32,000 nt of DNA from Chrysomallon squamiferum (taxonomy: Eukaryota; Mollusca; Gastropoda; Neomphalida; Peltospiridae): NCBI GenBank assembly GCA_012295275.1, contig CM022665.1, positions 2,022,167-2,054,166 of the forward strand, given 5' to 3'. The notes beneath the pieces were generated by a model. That model searched no databases, had not been told where the DNA came from, and saw only the letters and a list, made by a program, of their open reading frames with translations. Shown one piece after another: positions 13,255 through 24,979 of this stretch. Within the stretch, counting starts at the first letter, position 1, and every line of letters starts with the position of its first letter. The translations under genes were made by a program, and so were the position numbers.

Positions 13255-13460
13255 TTGATTACACACACACACACATATATATATATATTAGCAAATTCTA
13301 TGTATATATAATATATAAACAAAAGATTAATATAAATTTTATATGCTTATTCCTCTTCTTATGATTCCCACCCCCACAAATATATTTTATTTACAAAGCC
13401 TTGTATTACATATATAGATGAGTTTTGTCAGGTGTGTGTATATATATATATATATATATA
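13255..13460. repeat. (AC)n/(AT)n microsatellites
   Basis: AC then AT units at 13260-13289 and a perfect AT run at 13437-13460, flanking the first copy of a local duplication. Confidence 0.9.
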
Positions 13461-13584
13461 AACAAAAGATTAATATAAATTTTATATGCTTATTCCTCTT
13501 CTTATAGTAATGAAAAATGGTCCCCCCCCCAAATTTATTTTTTATTTTTAAATCCTTTTATTACTTACATAGATGAGTTTTGTC
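13312..13584 (+). repeat. Local direct duplication (two diverged copies)
   Basis: Positions 13312-13362 recur exactly at 13455-13505 (offset 143). A second shared word AGATGAGTTTTGTC lies at 13416-13429 and 13571-13584 (offset 155). The middle parts are diverged and contain a C-rich patch in each copy. The copies abut AT microsatellites, so slippage or unequal exchange is the likely origin. Confidence 0.9.
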
Positions 13585-14279
13585 TCAGAAAACATTAAAA
13601 CACAATTAGAAACTGGATTCTGTTACTGGCCATTTCACAGACAAAATAAAGTTAAAGCTTTTGAAAAGTTTACATTTAACACAACAGTAAACAAATATTG
13701 CTGTACCCAGTACCTGGTAATAATTCTATCATTTTTTACCAATATCTATTATGTTGAACGTTTAAAGAGTTTTATTGTCATTTTGAGGATTGTAATGAAA
13801 TAATAAACAAAATAATTCAGGACAAAGTATATGCTGTTAATCCTGTTAAGTATATAAAAGAATAAATCAATGGATTTCTGTCATAATGAGGAAATCTACA
13901 ATTTACATCTTTGTTTTAGAGATATCACTTTTTTCTTTGTCCTACAAATTATTTAACTGACAGATCTGAAAGGCTTTATTAAACAATGTTCACAGAATCA
14001 CTAAGGGAATTTTTAAAAGGTCAAATGGCCAACAAAACAAAATATTTAATTCTGTTGAGACTGCAGTACCAACCCTATTCACAACATTACTGAAATGAAT
14101 ATTATCCTTGGAATTTTTAAATTCAGAATAAATTTATATGAAAACAAATGTGACAGAAATATTCTGAATATCTAAATAATTCATAAATAATATAAACACC
14201 ATTTCATTAAAAATATTGTATAAGAAAAAAGTTGAAAAAAATAAAAATAAAAAAACCATAAAAAAAAACAACAACTGAA

Positions 14280-14700
14280 AATTCCACTACATTATTTTCT
14301 CACACAGTGTGAACATGATTCCGGCTTTAAGATTTGGTTTGTTATCAGGCCACAGCTTAGAAATTCATTTGGCTGAAACAATTTGCCACATTAGTATCCA
14401 GTGTCTGTCACCTCCACCAACCCTTTTTTCAAGCTTGCTAATTCAAAGATGGCCGACATGCATCATGAAATGGATGTGTCTTATGCGAGGTGATACTTTA
14501 GCCTTGCTGCATCACTTACTCCAACAATTGTCCAGCTAAGTATTCTGCTCTTTGCCATCAACATACATTTGCTTCACTCTTAATTTGATTATTTCACGAT
14601 AGTCCAACACAATAGTATGAAGTGCTTCAGTTACCAAATGTTCAGCCATTACTGACATCAGTGGGTAGGATTTAATTCTGACAAAGATTTGTACTAACGT
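14280..14700. promoter_or_regulatory. Candidate regulatory island
   Basis: Complex, non-repetitive, with CTGTCA at 14405-14410 and a 76-codon plus-strand ORF (14309-14539) that has no recognisable product. Neighbouring DNA is AT-rich. Confidence 0.22.
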
Positions 14701-15059
14701 TTCAAAGTACTAATAGAAAAAAATACACTGAGAAATAATGTATTTTTGAAGGGGAGGGGAACTTTTGTTTATATTTTTATAATTATTACCATTCAGAAAA
14801 TAATTTAATTTTTTTAAATAACATTTTATCCCCTCTTTATCCCTGTAGTTATTAAAAATGTTTAAAGATAATGGCAGATTTAATTGGATTAAACAAAGTA
14901 CTGCGTGAAGGGAAAGGAAGATAAGTTAAAACAACATCTGTATAAGTGAACTACTGAAAATTTATCACTGACATTAATTTAAATATACTGGCACTTAATA
15001 AACAGATTTGAGTATGAAGACAATCATTTCTTTTAAGATGTAAATCATTTGTCATTATC

Positions 15060-15260
15060 TAATATCTCCATAAATAAAAAGAAAAAAAAAAAAAAAAGAG
15101 AGAGAGAGAGAAAAAAAACGTCTTGCTAAAAAAGACGTATTGATTTTTATTCAGAACAGATTTCTTTTTAATTTAAAGTAATCAAAGATTATATTAGAAA
15201 AAAAAAAAATTAATTAGAGAAAAAAAAATATTTTAATTTTTTTTCTTTTTTTTTAAACGT
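15060..15260. repeat. Poly-A, (GA)n and poly-T patches
   Basis: A-run and AG-run at about 15077-15118, A-rich and T-rich runs to 15255. No gene signal. Confidence 0.9.
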
Positions 15261-15729
15261 TTCTGGATTACCGCAGGTATCAAAGAGTTATTGCAATAGC
15301 TGTCAAGTTGAATGGCAAAGAACAGCATGTCATTGAAGCATACTGTTAAACCCCATGGGCCTATCAGCAAATGTAAAGTTCATTACTTTTTAATAATGCA
15401 CGAAACCCTCCAAACAGTGCAATTTCTGCACCACTATTTCAGAAGTTCCAATATCCCGTGTAAGTCTGTTACACTGTGCACACAATGCAAGTTTCTGTCT
15501 TTTTTTTAACCTGGTGTTTGCATGAATGCCTCATTTAATGCCCTATTACCTTTTATCACTACAATAGACTTTCTCACAACACATTCAGTCAGATACACGC
15601 CCATGATGGATGGCTTTATACATAAAAAGAACTTCAGTATCCTTAATCAGTGTGTTATAGTCATCATTTATTTTACAGTCACTACCCTCAGATGAAAACA
15701 AATAAAACATGTCCACAACTGCTACTAAT

Positions 15730-16691
15730 ATACATTTTTTTTTTTTTAATCTCAACTTTTATTAATTAATTGATTAACTGGATAATGTAATATGTGTTTA
15801 ATTTAAGTTAATTTTAAATTTTTTATTTATTTGTTATTAAATAATCATTGTAATATTTGTTTATTTATTTATTTATAATTTATTTATTTTTGTATTTATT
15901 ATTATTATTTTTATTATTATTACTATTATTATTATTATTAATTTATTTTTTTATATTTAAATGAAATTTAAAAATAAAACTTGAAAAAATAACTAAACCA
16001 GTGACAATTTTAACAAAATATTAAAAAATAATTAACAATCTATTAAAATTATTTTTTATATTTAGCTACTGTTTCATAGTAATATTTTTTTTTTGATTTT
16101 TAACCTAATAATTTGTATTTAAATTTCAAAGTAACAAAAAAATAAAATATTTCAGTTATTTTCACTATATTTATACTTTTTATTTTTATTATTATTTATT
16201 TTTTTTTTGATGATGATGATGATAAAATTATTGAGTTCATTAACTATCATTATTTTAATATTATAACTGAGATAAATAATAGTTTTGTAACTATAATTAT
16301 TTTAAAAATTAGTTATAACTACTACTACTACTACTAATAATAATGAAGTTTACTGGAAAAACTATTATATCTAATCGGAGGGGGGAAAAAAAAGAAGAAT
16401 CAACAGAAAATGTAATAAAAGAAGGGTGATAACTCTAAAGATACATACATATTAATATTTAAAACATAATGTCACAAATAAATGTAATTTAATAATATAA
16501 TAATTATGAATTTTGAAAAATTGTGCATGTATATAAAATTATAAATAATTCTGACTAATAATACACTGATTTAAATTTGAAAATAAAATTATGAATGACT
16601 TAAAATGACGATCTACATTAAAATCTCTAATTTATTAAGTGTCTTTTTCACTTGACATTTTAATAATAAAATTTCTAAAATATAGCCTGTA

Positions 16692-16737
<46 letters not shown>

Positions 16738-16760
16738 TTAAATTAATATATTTTTTAATA
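15730..16760. repeat. AT-rich low-complexity block with ATT and AAT microsatellites
   Basis: (ATT)n at about 15895-15942, (GAT)n at 16210-16223, (ACT)n/(AAT)n at about 16318-16345, and perfect (AAT)n at 16694-16737. Otherwise almost pure A/T. No gene signal. Confidence 0.88.
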
Positions 16761-17639
16761 TACTTGAATCGAATTTTTTTTACAATACTTCTAATACTGT
16801 CATATATTATGCATTAAAAACAAACGAACAACAATAATAATAAAAACAAAACCCAGAAAATCACTGGCATCATTATAATTAGTGATTGATTACAATTAGT
16901 ATATAAAAAAATGTGTATTCAAAATCCTCATAATTGTATTTGTTTGAGTACTTTTGTATGTCAGAATCACATTAGCGAAGCGCACGCGCACTTAATATTA
17001 TACGCATAATAATGTGGGCACGAACAGCGGTAAATATTGAAATATGTATCACAGACTATACTGATAAAATTAAATACATAAATAGTGTATTACTAAGATA
17101 CACATCAATACATAATTATATATCCTGCCACCATGTCGTTACTGATACACGAAAAATACTTCGATTAATTATAGAGTTTTACCATTATCTTTGAAAAAAA
17201 AATCTAGATGCAACTCATGTTAATGACCATAAATATTTGATATTAAATACAGAACCTTCCATTTCTATGATTAAGCCAATTTTAGTTTTAAATTAAATGA
17301 AAATCGAAACCGTTTTAATGTGGAACAAACACAAACGTCTGTTCAGTTTTGGATCTATTAATTTTATTGCTGACCAAGGCCAGTACAGTTTTATTGTTCT
17401 GTTTCCTCACATGTAAATATGACATGTTATTCAAATAGTAGCTAGATACACCTTTGATATAATCAATAATGTTTTACCGAGTTTTATTTCGTAATATATG
17501 CATCGTAGTAAATCTTTTAACGTGAATTTTCGGTTTCATAGTTTAAGTCTGTTACTTGTTGAATGAGTTTGCTGGGCTGTATGTTTAAGAACGAAGGAGA
17601 TAAATAGGTAGATAGACAGAAAGTTGGAGAAAGAGAGGA

Positions 17640-17960
17640 ACTAATCGACATATGCAATTTCATTCAGCATTCTACACCTCTTCTTTTGTTTGTCCAACAT
17701 GGCTGAGAAATCTGACCTGGTTTAGGATGCCATCACATCTGTCAGTTACCCTATCAGAAACACATCAAGCTTTTTGCTCTGAATTTCCTCCCTTTCCTGC
17801 ATTGAATCTTTCACCAATCACCAAAATGCAACCCACACTGCAGTGGATGACAGGCCAAGAATAAAAGCCATTAGTCGATAAGGGTTGATTATAAAACCTA
17901 TACTCTGCTTTGGGATGGAATGGGATTCACACTATGCATACTGATTGACTAAAATCGATG
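17640..17960. other. Complex island, unidentified
   Basis: Non-repetitive with a 70-codon plus-strand ORF (17652-17864). No recognised protein or splice context. Confidence 0.25.
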
Positions 17961-18129
17961 TTCCCACTTAACACTAAATTTGGTTAAAGTTTTGTTAAGA
18001 TTTTTTTTTTTTTGCCTTAACCATTTCTTTGGGATTTCTCTAATTGTGTCTTTAGTAATGAAGACTTCCATTACATGTGAAAAAGCAAAACTACATTAAA
18101 GTAAATAAAATAATTTAACAAATAATCTG

Positions 18130-19080
18130 AAGTAACCAATGAAAACTGTCAATTATAATTTATATTTAAATTAAAAAAAAAATTATAAATAAGTAAATAA
18201 ATAATTTAAAAAGTCAAACATCTGGAAATGAAGCTTAAAATACAATGAATAGAAAATATAAAATAAAAAAATAAAAAGTTTTGCCTGATGCATAATACCT
18301 GTCTTTATATATATATATATGTATATAAAAGAACAAACAAGAGAAAGAAAGAAAGAGAGAAAAAGAAAAGAAAAGAAAACAAAACAAAATAATACTAAAG
18401 AATTAAAATAAACTGATCTAATGTAATAATCGAAAAATAAAAAGATATAAAATTTCTGAACGTTATAACAAACGATAACAATAACAGTAATAATAATATA
18501 ACAACAACAATAATAATAATAATAATAAAATGTACACACATACACACAGACACTCATTTAAAATTAATATAATGTGAAATACAATTTTAATTTTAATATC
18601 TGCATTTTGGATATTAAATTCAAATTTTATTATTAATATTTTCCTGCGAAAACGAATAACACAATAACCGTTATTTATTTTGTCATAACTATTATTACTG
18701 TTTTTGTTATTAGTGTTATTATTATTATCATCATCATCGTTATTATTGTTGTTTTCTTTTATTATTATTGTTGTTGTTGTTATTACTAATTATTTTTTAT
18801 ACTTGATATAAACAAACAAAACAAAAATATTAAACGAGGGAAAAATAAATAAACAAATATATTAATTAACAAAAGAAATGGTATATATATATATACAAAT
18901 AACAAAAATAACCAGTATGCTAATTAATCAGTATAAAAATAAAATAAAATAAAATAAAATAAAAATAAAAACAAAACAAAACAAACGCCTATGATATTTA
19001 AAATTACCAATATAAAAATATCAAATAAAACAAACAGACAGACAAAATAAATAAATAAATAAATAAAGACTTTAAAAAGC
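18130..19080. repeat. Low-complexity block: AT, AAAG, AAT, ATT, AAAAT repeats
   Basis: (AT)n near 18307-18322, (AAAG)n at about 18338-18380, (AAT)n at 18509-18528, (ATT)n at about 18715-18790, (AAAAT)n at 18938-18965, (AAAT)n at 19046-19067. A 124-codon minus-strand frame across it is repeat translation, not a gene. Confidence 0.88.
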
Positions 19081-19376
19081 TACTACCATACTACGACCTA
19101 CTTGCTTATAAAAACGAGACAGGGTATGAAGGACAAGTGGAAATTCTTCTGTCAGCATGTTCGCAATAAAACTCTAAAATACAGATAATATCAGACGTCG
19201 GTTCCCCGCCTGCAAGCAGGGTTCGAGTTACCGGCTTGTTTTTCACTTGCAGTATGTCCCACAGGAGCCAAACAAAAAGAAAAAAAATCGGCCTAAAATA
19301 ATCATTTTTATCAGCGCTTTGAAATCTAGAGCCGCTGTAGCATTAAAACATGTAACTTTAAGAATAATAACAGATT

Positions 19377-19393
19377 TAGTAGTAGTAGTAGTT

Positions 19394-19427
<34 letters not shown>

Positions 19428-19428
19428 C
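19377..19428. repeat. (GTA)n microsatellite
   Basis: About 17 GTA units with one GTT interruption. Confidence 0.96.
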
Positions 19429-19444
19429 GTTATCGTAGTAATCT

Positions 19445-19521
19445 TGATGATGATGATAATAATAATAGTAATAATAATAATAAAAATATTATAATAATAA
19501 TAATGGAAATAACAACAACAC

Positions 19522-19564
<43 letters not shown>

Positions 19565-19890
19565 CATAACAGTAGTAATCATTTTAATCATTATTTTTAT
19601 AAATAAATATAATAAAAATTTGAACTTTATTAAAAGAATTTATTTATTTTTAATATTATTATTATTACTATTGCTACTGCTAAGACTACTACTTCTATTT
19701 TTATGACTGTTATTTTGATTTCTTTAATAATAATAAAAATAATATATTAATATTATTATTATTTCTGTGTCTATTTCTATCATATTTATTATTATTATTA
19801 TAATTACAATTATTATTATTATTGTTGTTATTATTGTTGTTGTTATTATTGTTATTATTATTATTAATATTATTATTATTATTCACGATG
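19445..19890. repeat. (AAT)n tract followed by inverted (ATT)n tracts
   Basis: Perfect AAT at 19522-19564, imperfect AAT at 19455-19502, then ATT/GTT tracts at 19653-19670, 19751-19763 and 19778-19890. The two orientations are complementary and could fold into a long stem in a transcript. Confidence 0.93.
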
Positions 19891-20079
19891 ATTATTATCA
19901 CGTGCAACAACAACTACGATTATATTCCGTAAAAATCCTAGCAGCCATTATTTTATAATTTGCGAAGATAATCTTGTCTCGTTTATCTACAAAAGTTAAA
20001 GTTTAACAGCTTCTGTCGGTAATTGCGCTATACTCGAGTTAGCAATATTGCTTTAACAAACCTGTCGTAAAAGCCATTT

Positions 20080-20580
20080 TATTTATGTGCAGTTGATAAG
20101 GAAAAACAAGGGACAGCCTGATGGCCTTCTTCCGTTTTCCTAGTGATGGGAAATCTACATGCAAGTGAATGGAGAGAAGAAAAAAAAAGAAAAATAGAAT
20201 TTTTTTTTTTTTACAAAGAGAATAAAAAGAGATAAACAGTTATAGAAGAAGATCTGACGGTGATCAGCTATTGTCGATCAATTTATAATCAGAGCCGCTT
20301 CGCCAGCATAGACGCGGTTTTTCTTTCCCGAGAGATTAGACGTAAGTTGTGATTATAGAAGAAATGCTGTAGGTAAATTGATGACGTTACGTTGGTGATA
20401 TAGACCAAGTGACAGCCATGTTAATAAACACGTGAATGGATATCCTTATTTTCTGAACAAGATGAGCCGGTGTTGTCAGGTCATACGAGTTCCTCATTAG
20501 ACGACACGGGTAATTCTGTTTTGTAGATCAAGTTCTGCCCGTTAATGTTTCAGTCGTTAGCAGAAATTAATATGTGTTTA
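20080..20580. promoter_or_regulatory. Candidate CpG-containing regulatory island
   Basis: Complex DNA with frequent CpG, TGACAG at 20410-20415 and a CACGTG E-box at 20429-20434. No coding frame. Confidence 0.28.
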
Positions 20581-20825
20581 ATTTCACACCCACACGTAAA
20601 TACGAGGTTTATAAACATGCTTCGTAAATAATATTCTTTTATTAATTTCGCGATTTCTTTATTTATATACAGTTATTTAGTTTATGTATTTATTATTGTT
20701 GTTTACATGCTGCTACCGCTATTATGAAATTAATAACAGTATCAATGTCATTATTGATAATACAATATTAATGTTATTATTATTTCAATGCGCTTATTTA
20801 TTATTTTATTTATTATTAACTGTCT

Positions 20826-21070
20826 TTATATATATAGTTCTATATATCTATCTATATCTATATCTATCTATATATATATATATATCAATATATATATAAA
20901 ATTTTCGCGTCTCATTATTTCATTACGGTTATTTAATTTAATAATAATAATAATAAATATGATAGAAATAGAAATAATAATAACAATAATTATAATAATA
21001 GAAATAGAAATAATAATAATACTATTTTATTTATTATTACCCATATATATATATATATATATATATATTT
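20826..21070. repeat. AT, ATCT and AAT simple repeats
   Basis: (TATC)/(TA)n at 20826-20900, AAT/GAAATA runs at 20938-21022, (AT)n at 21042-21070. Confidence 0.93.
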
Positions 21071-21384
21071 TTCATACAATTTTGGAGAATAACAAAAACC
21101 TGCTATTATTAAATATCTTAAATTTAATTAAAACTCCAGTCTTTTTAAAAACATACAGTACTCTTAAAAGATTTAAAAAAACAAAATAAAATAAAAATAA
21201 ATATGTAATAGTACAAATGCAGTTTAAGAAAAACTCTAAACACTTTGACAGTAATCAGTGCCTTACGCAATAAATAATTGGAGAAATCACTTTTCTAAGC
21301 AAAATTAATCATAGATAGGCGCTTGCGTAAGAAGAACAACAAAATAATTCTTGTTCGAATCAGTCGAGCGAAATAATTATTTTT

Positions 21385-21790
21385 GTTTCTGTTGCAGTAT
21401 TTCATCGTAACTGTCGCGGGAAGCTACCCTTTCGCCCCGGGGAGACACTAACAAGTCGTTGGGAGATAAGAAGATACGGCCATTCGCCACCACAACGGTT
21501 CGCTTTAGGTAGATGAGAAAGAAGCTTATACAAATATCAACTAATTATCTATTAGGCGACGCGATGATTCTATGGCAAGCGCACCCAAGCATGCCCCTAC
21601 CCTCCGGCTGATCTGGCTGGCACCACAGCCCTACCCCTTCATAAAAGGTTTCATTGAGAAGGGAAGACTTTCGCTGTGGGCCATTTGCGAGTCTTTTGGC
21701 AGTCAGACACGGGTCGTGGGCAATTTTGAAGAGGTCTTTTTCAAACAGTGATAAACGACTAATGCAAGTCATTTTATAGTCATTATCATC
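21385..21790. promoter_or_regulatory. GC-rich complex island, candidate regulatory element
   Basis: The most GC-rich stretch of intron 6, CpG-containing and open on both strands: a 75-codon minus frame (21545-21772) and a plus frame of 59 codons from ATG 21572 that stops at TGA about 21751. Neither product is recognised. The region contains a CCCCGGGG palindrome near 21436-21443. Confidence 0.3.
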
Positions 21791-22038
21791 TTCCCTTTTT
21801 GTCCCTTTAGCTGATTAGTTTCCTGAATGCAACAAAGTGACCGATGGTCAAACAAGCACAAAGCGAACTAATGCCCAGGTAATAGTATTTTCTTTAGACT
21901 AGTCCCCGCTTTTTTTTTTTTTCGAGCAGATACAAACAAAACGTCCGGCGGAAAAAAAAAAAGCCCACACTTAGGAGCAAATTAATTTTTAGAAACATTC
22001 GCATCAGCTGCTTATTATTAATGTAATTCTGTGTGATA

Positions 22039-22737
22039 ATATATATATATATATATAATCACAATAATCATAAGTTGGTTTTTTTATATATATATTTAAT
22101 TGATTATAATAATAAATAAAATAAGAAGAATTAAGAAATTAAAGAAATTAAAAATATAATAAAATGAAAACAGTTCATAATAAAAATACACAACTGAATA
22201 AAATGTAAAACGGAAAAGTGTTTAATATAAATGCAATAGTAATTATTATTGATTTATAATTTATAATTTATGTGTAACGTGATATATGACAGGAAAATTA
22301 TAAAAATACTTTTAATTTAATTTTTAAATAAATTTCAAGGGATAGAATATTGATTTATTTTCTGAAATATTAAAATTATAGATTAAACAAATATTTCGGA
22401 ATTACCAAAAATATTAAATAAGTAGTAGTAGTTGTAGTAGCAATAGTAGTAAAATAAATATATAAATAAATGTAAATATAAGAAAACAAATAAAAATATT
22501 ACAAGCAAATAAATAATAAAAATAAAACATAATAAATAAATGACTAAAGCATTAAATATATAAACAATTAATAAAACTAAATTGCTAAGTAAATAAATAA
22601 TATAAATTAATTAATAAATAAAAACAAAAATAAAAATAAAATAAAATAAAATAACAAAATTAAATTAAATTAATAATAACAGCAACAGCGGAAGTAGTAG
22701 TCGTTGTAATAATAATAACAATAATAATAACCATAAC

Positions 22738-22772
<35 letters not shown>

Positions 22773-22840
22773 TAACAATAATAATAATAATAATCATAAC
22801 AACAATAATAACAACAGTAATATTCGGTTTCATAGTATGG
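22039..22840. repeat. AT-rich block with AT, AAAT, AGT and AAT repeats
   Basis: (AT)n at 22039-22058, AGT-rich patch at about 22421-22451, (AAAAT)n near 22630-22655, AAT/AAC runs at 22705-22830. No gene signal. Confidence 0.88.
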
Positions 22841-22844
22841 CTAA

Positions 22845-23240
22845 TTATAACAGTGTCGGCAGGGTTTTAAAAAACAAAAAAAGAACACAACAGAAACTGA
22901 ACCAGCCCGTACTCGTAACATTGTCAACAGTGAATTACCCGGCTAACCACCCTACGTCCGAGAATGTCGCACGGCAAAGCATTTGGCTGCCCACAACAGC
23001 ATGAGTGCTCGAAAATAAAGGAGTTTTTGTCTGCTCTACGATAATGATTAAATAGATAACCAACTACGTGTATTGTGTTTTACTCGGCAGATAAGCAGTT
23101 TGGCTCCAAACGGTTCGGCTCGGGTTCATTCTAACACAGACGACTGACTGCGACATTACGCCGAAGCGAAAACATACTGCCAATTAATTTCCGTTGCAAG
23201 TCTTAAAGCAAAAATATTCGATAAGAAGCGTGCATGCGTT
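22845..23240. promoter_or_regulatory. CpG-rich complex island, candidate regulatory element
   Basis: Non-repetitive with many CpGs between two microsatellite blocks. It contains AATGATTAAATAG, a PBC/HOX-like AT core. No coding frame. Confidence 0.28.
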
Positions 23241-23257
23241 ATTTTAGTTTCTTAGTG

Positions 23258-23261
<4 letters not shown>

Positions 23262-23288
<27 letters not shown>
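23262..23288. repeat. Poly-T run (T27)
   Basis: Uninterrupted T run. No adjoining element body recognised. Confidence 0.96.
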
Positions 23289-23293
<5 letters not shown>

Positions 23294-23555
23294 TCTGGTG
23301 TGTGTGTTTTTGTGTGTGTATTTCTAAATATACGCGAACTGCGCGTGCATGCGCTGGCTTGTGCAGTCATTCGGATAAATTGTTTTAAATAATGTATATA
23401 AATGGGAGTGAATTAATTATTAAATAATCTACAGAAAATTGGAGAAAGAATGAATTAATCTGTTTTGTCACATTTTATTTGAAAATAATTTACACGATTA
23501 ATTTTAGTGTGACAATAAAATATTGTGAAATTAGTTAAGCCGGAAAATAGTTTAT

Positions 23556-23635
23556 AAATAAGTAAATAAATGAATGAATGAATAAATGAATGAATGAATG
23601 AATGAATGAATGAATGAATAAATAAATAAATAAAA
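23556..23635. repeat. (AATG)n/(AAAT)n tetranucleotide microsatellite
   Basis: AAAT units, then at least ten AATG units, then AAAT units again. Confidence 0.96.
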
Positions 23636-23731
23636 ACTATAATAACAGTTAATTTAAGTAATTCAATTAATAACTATTAAATGAAATGCAAAATAATATT
23701 TAGTAAATATTAATAATAAACAAATAATACT

Positions 23732-23754
23732 TAATAATAATAATTATTATTATT

Positions 23755-23842
<88 letters not shown>

Positions 23843-23865
23843 AAGTAGTAGTAGTAGTAGTAGTT
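23732..23865. repeat. Compound (AAT)n-(AGT)n microsatellite
   Basis: A short AAT/ATT inverted pair (23732-23757) is followed by AAT (to about 23792) and then about 24 AGT units with one AGA interruption. Confidence 0.96.
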
Positions 23866-24099
23866 GCAATAACAATATTAATAATTATTTAAGATAGTAG
23901 TGGTAGAAGTAGTAGCAGTAATAACAACAAATCTAAATAAAAAATATATATTGCTGCTAAACATGAAAACGAAAATCTTTAAAGTATAACACAAACTAAA
24001 TATATCATTTCAAGCGGTTAATTTCCTGAATACAAAATTAAATTAAAAAAAAAAAACGAAAATAAAAATAATATAAAAGGTTTTTTTTTTTAACCGAAT

Positions 24100-24560
24100 C
24101 GGGTCAAAGCGATGGATTATTTTGACCAGAGAGAAGTTAATTTTATTTTATAATTAAAGAGAATTAACTCAAGTAGCATTATGTTTATGTGTATCTGATT
24201 GGTGATTTATTAGTGAGCGACCACCGCTGTGTTTAATACTTCCAGTCATTGAAAAATAAATAAATAAGAAATAAATCTCTGCTTTTATCCAGCCGATATT
24301 TCTGTCGAGTATTCACATTAATTCAAAATCTAAAGCAAGGACGAAGGCAAAATGTTACAAAACGTCTGCAAAACTGAAGCGGGACAAGAATATAACGACC
24401 CAAAATAAGTAAAAATGTTCCGTTATCGACCTAAAAAGACCTGTCAAATTTATGGTGAGCCAATAGTGTCCTATTCATCAAGCTCCATAAAAAATATCAC
24501 TTTATGGCCAGCTTGTTTCCATGCTACTTCTAAAATTGTTGGGGCGTACAGTTAGTCCAT
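24100..24560. promoter_or_regulatory. Candidate regulatory island
   Basis: Complex CpG-containing DNA. CTGTCA (24441-24446) sits two bases from TTTATGG (24449-24455), a MEIS half-site beside a HOX/CDX-like core. No coding frame. Confidence 0.28.
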
Positions 24561-24580
24561 TTACATTTAAGTTAGTTCAA

Positions 24581-24652
<72 letters not shown>
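24581..24652. repeat. (AAT)24 microsatellite
   Basis: Seventy-two bases of perfect AAT repeat. Confidence 0.98.
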
Positions 24653-24882
24653 CTAACATTTTATAATTAATATAGGGCGTCTAAGGGATAAATGGCGAGA
24701 GAAAATTAATAATTTTTAAATACATTACTAATTTGATAATTATTTATTCATTCTGTTTTAAAAAAAATAAAACAATATCCTCCAATGTAATAATTCTCAT
24801 TTCATTATTTTTAGTGGCCTATACTTCATAAATAATTAGTAAAATATACAGTAATTAATAACCAGTTTCATTATATATTTTT

Positions 24883-24917
24883 TAGATGATGATGATGATG
24901 ATTATTATCATTATTAC

Positions 24918-24966
<49 letters not shown>
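24883..24966. repeat. (GAT)n then (ATT)n microsatellite
   Basis: GAT units, an imperfect join, then 48 bases of perfect ATT (24919-24966), complementary to the (AAT)24 tract 266 bp upstream. Confidence 0.97.
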
Positions 24967-24969
<3 letters not shown>

Positions 24970-24979
24970 TGACTAATTT

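Noticed and set aside
18183-18557. 124-codon minus-strand ORF, the longest frame in the window
   Set aside because: It is a Tyr/Phe/Ile-rich translation of AT, AAAG and AAT repeats, with no domain or splice context.
19205-19240. tRNA or tRNA-derived SINE, because of GGTTCGAG
   Set aside because: The B-box match breaks after GGTTCGAG, no A-box or cloverleaf could be built, and no SINE body is visible.
19247-19958. Several poly-Val, poly-Ile and poly-Asn ORFs
   Set aside because: Direct translations of (GTA)n, (AAT)n and (ATT)n tracts.
20788-21189. 133-codon plus-strand ORF
   Set aside because: Translation of TATC, AT and AAT microsatellites (Ile/Tyr runs); not a gene.
23556-23635. CRISPR-like or tandem gene repeat
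   Set aside because: It is a simple tetranucleotide microsatellite with no spacers.
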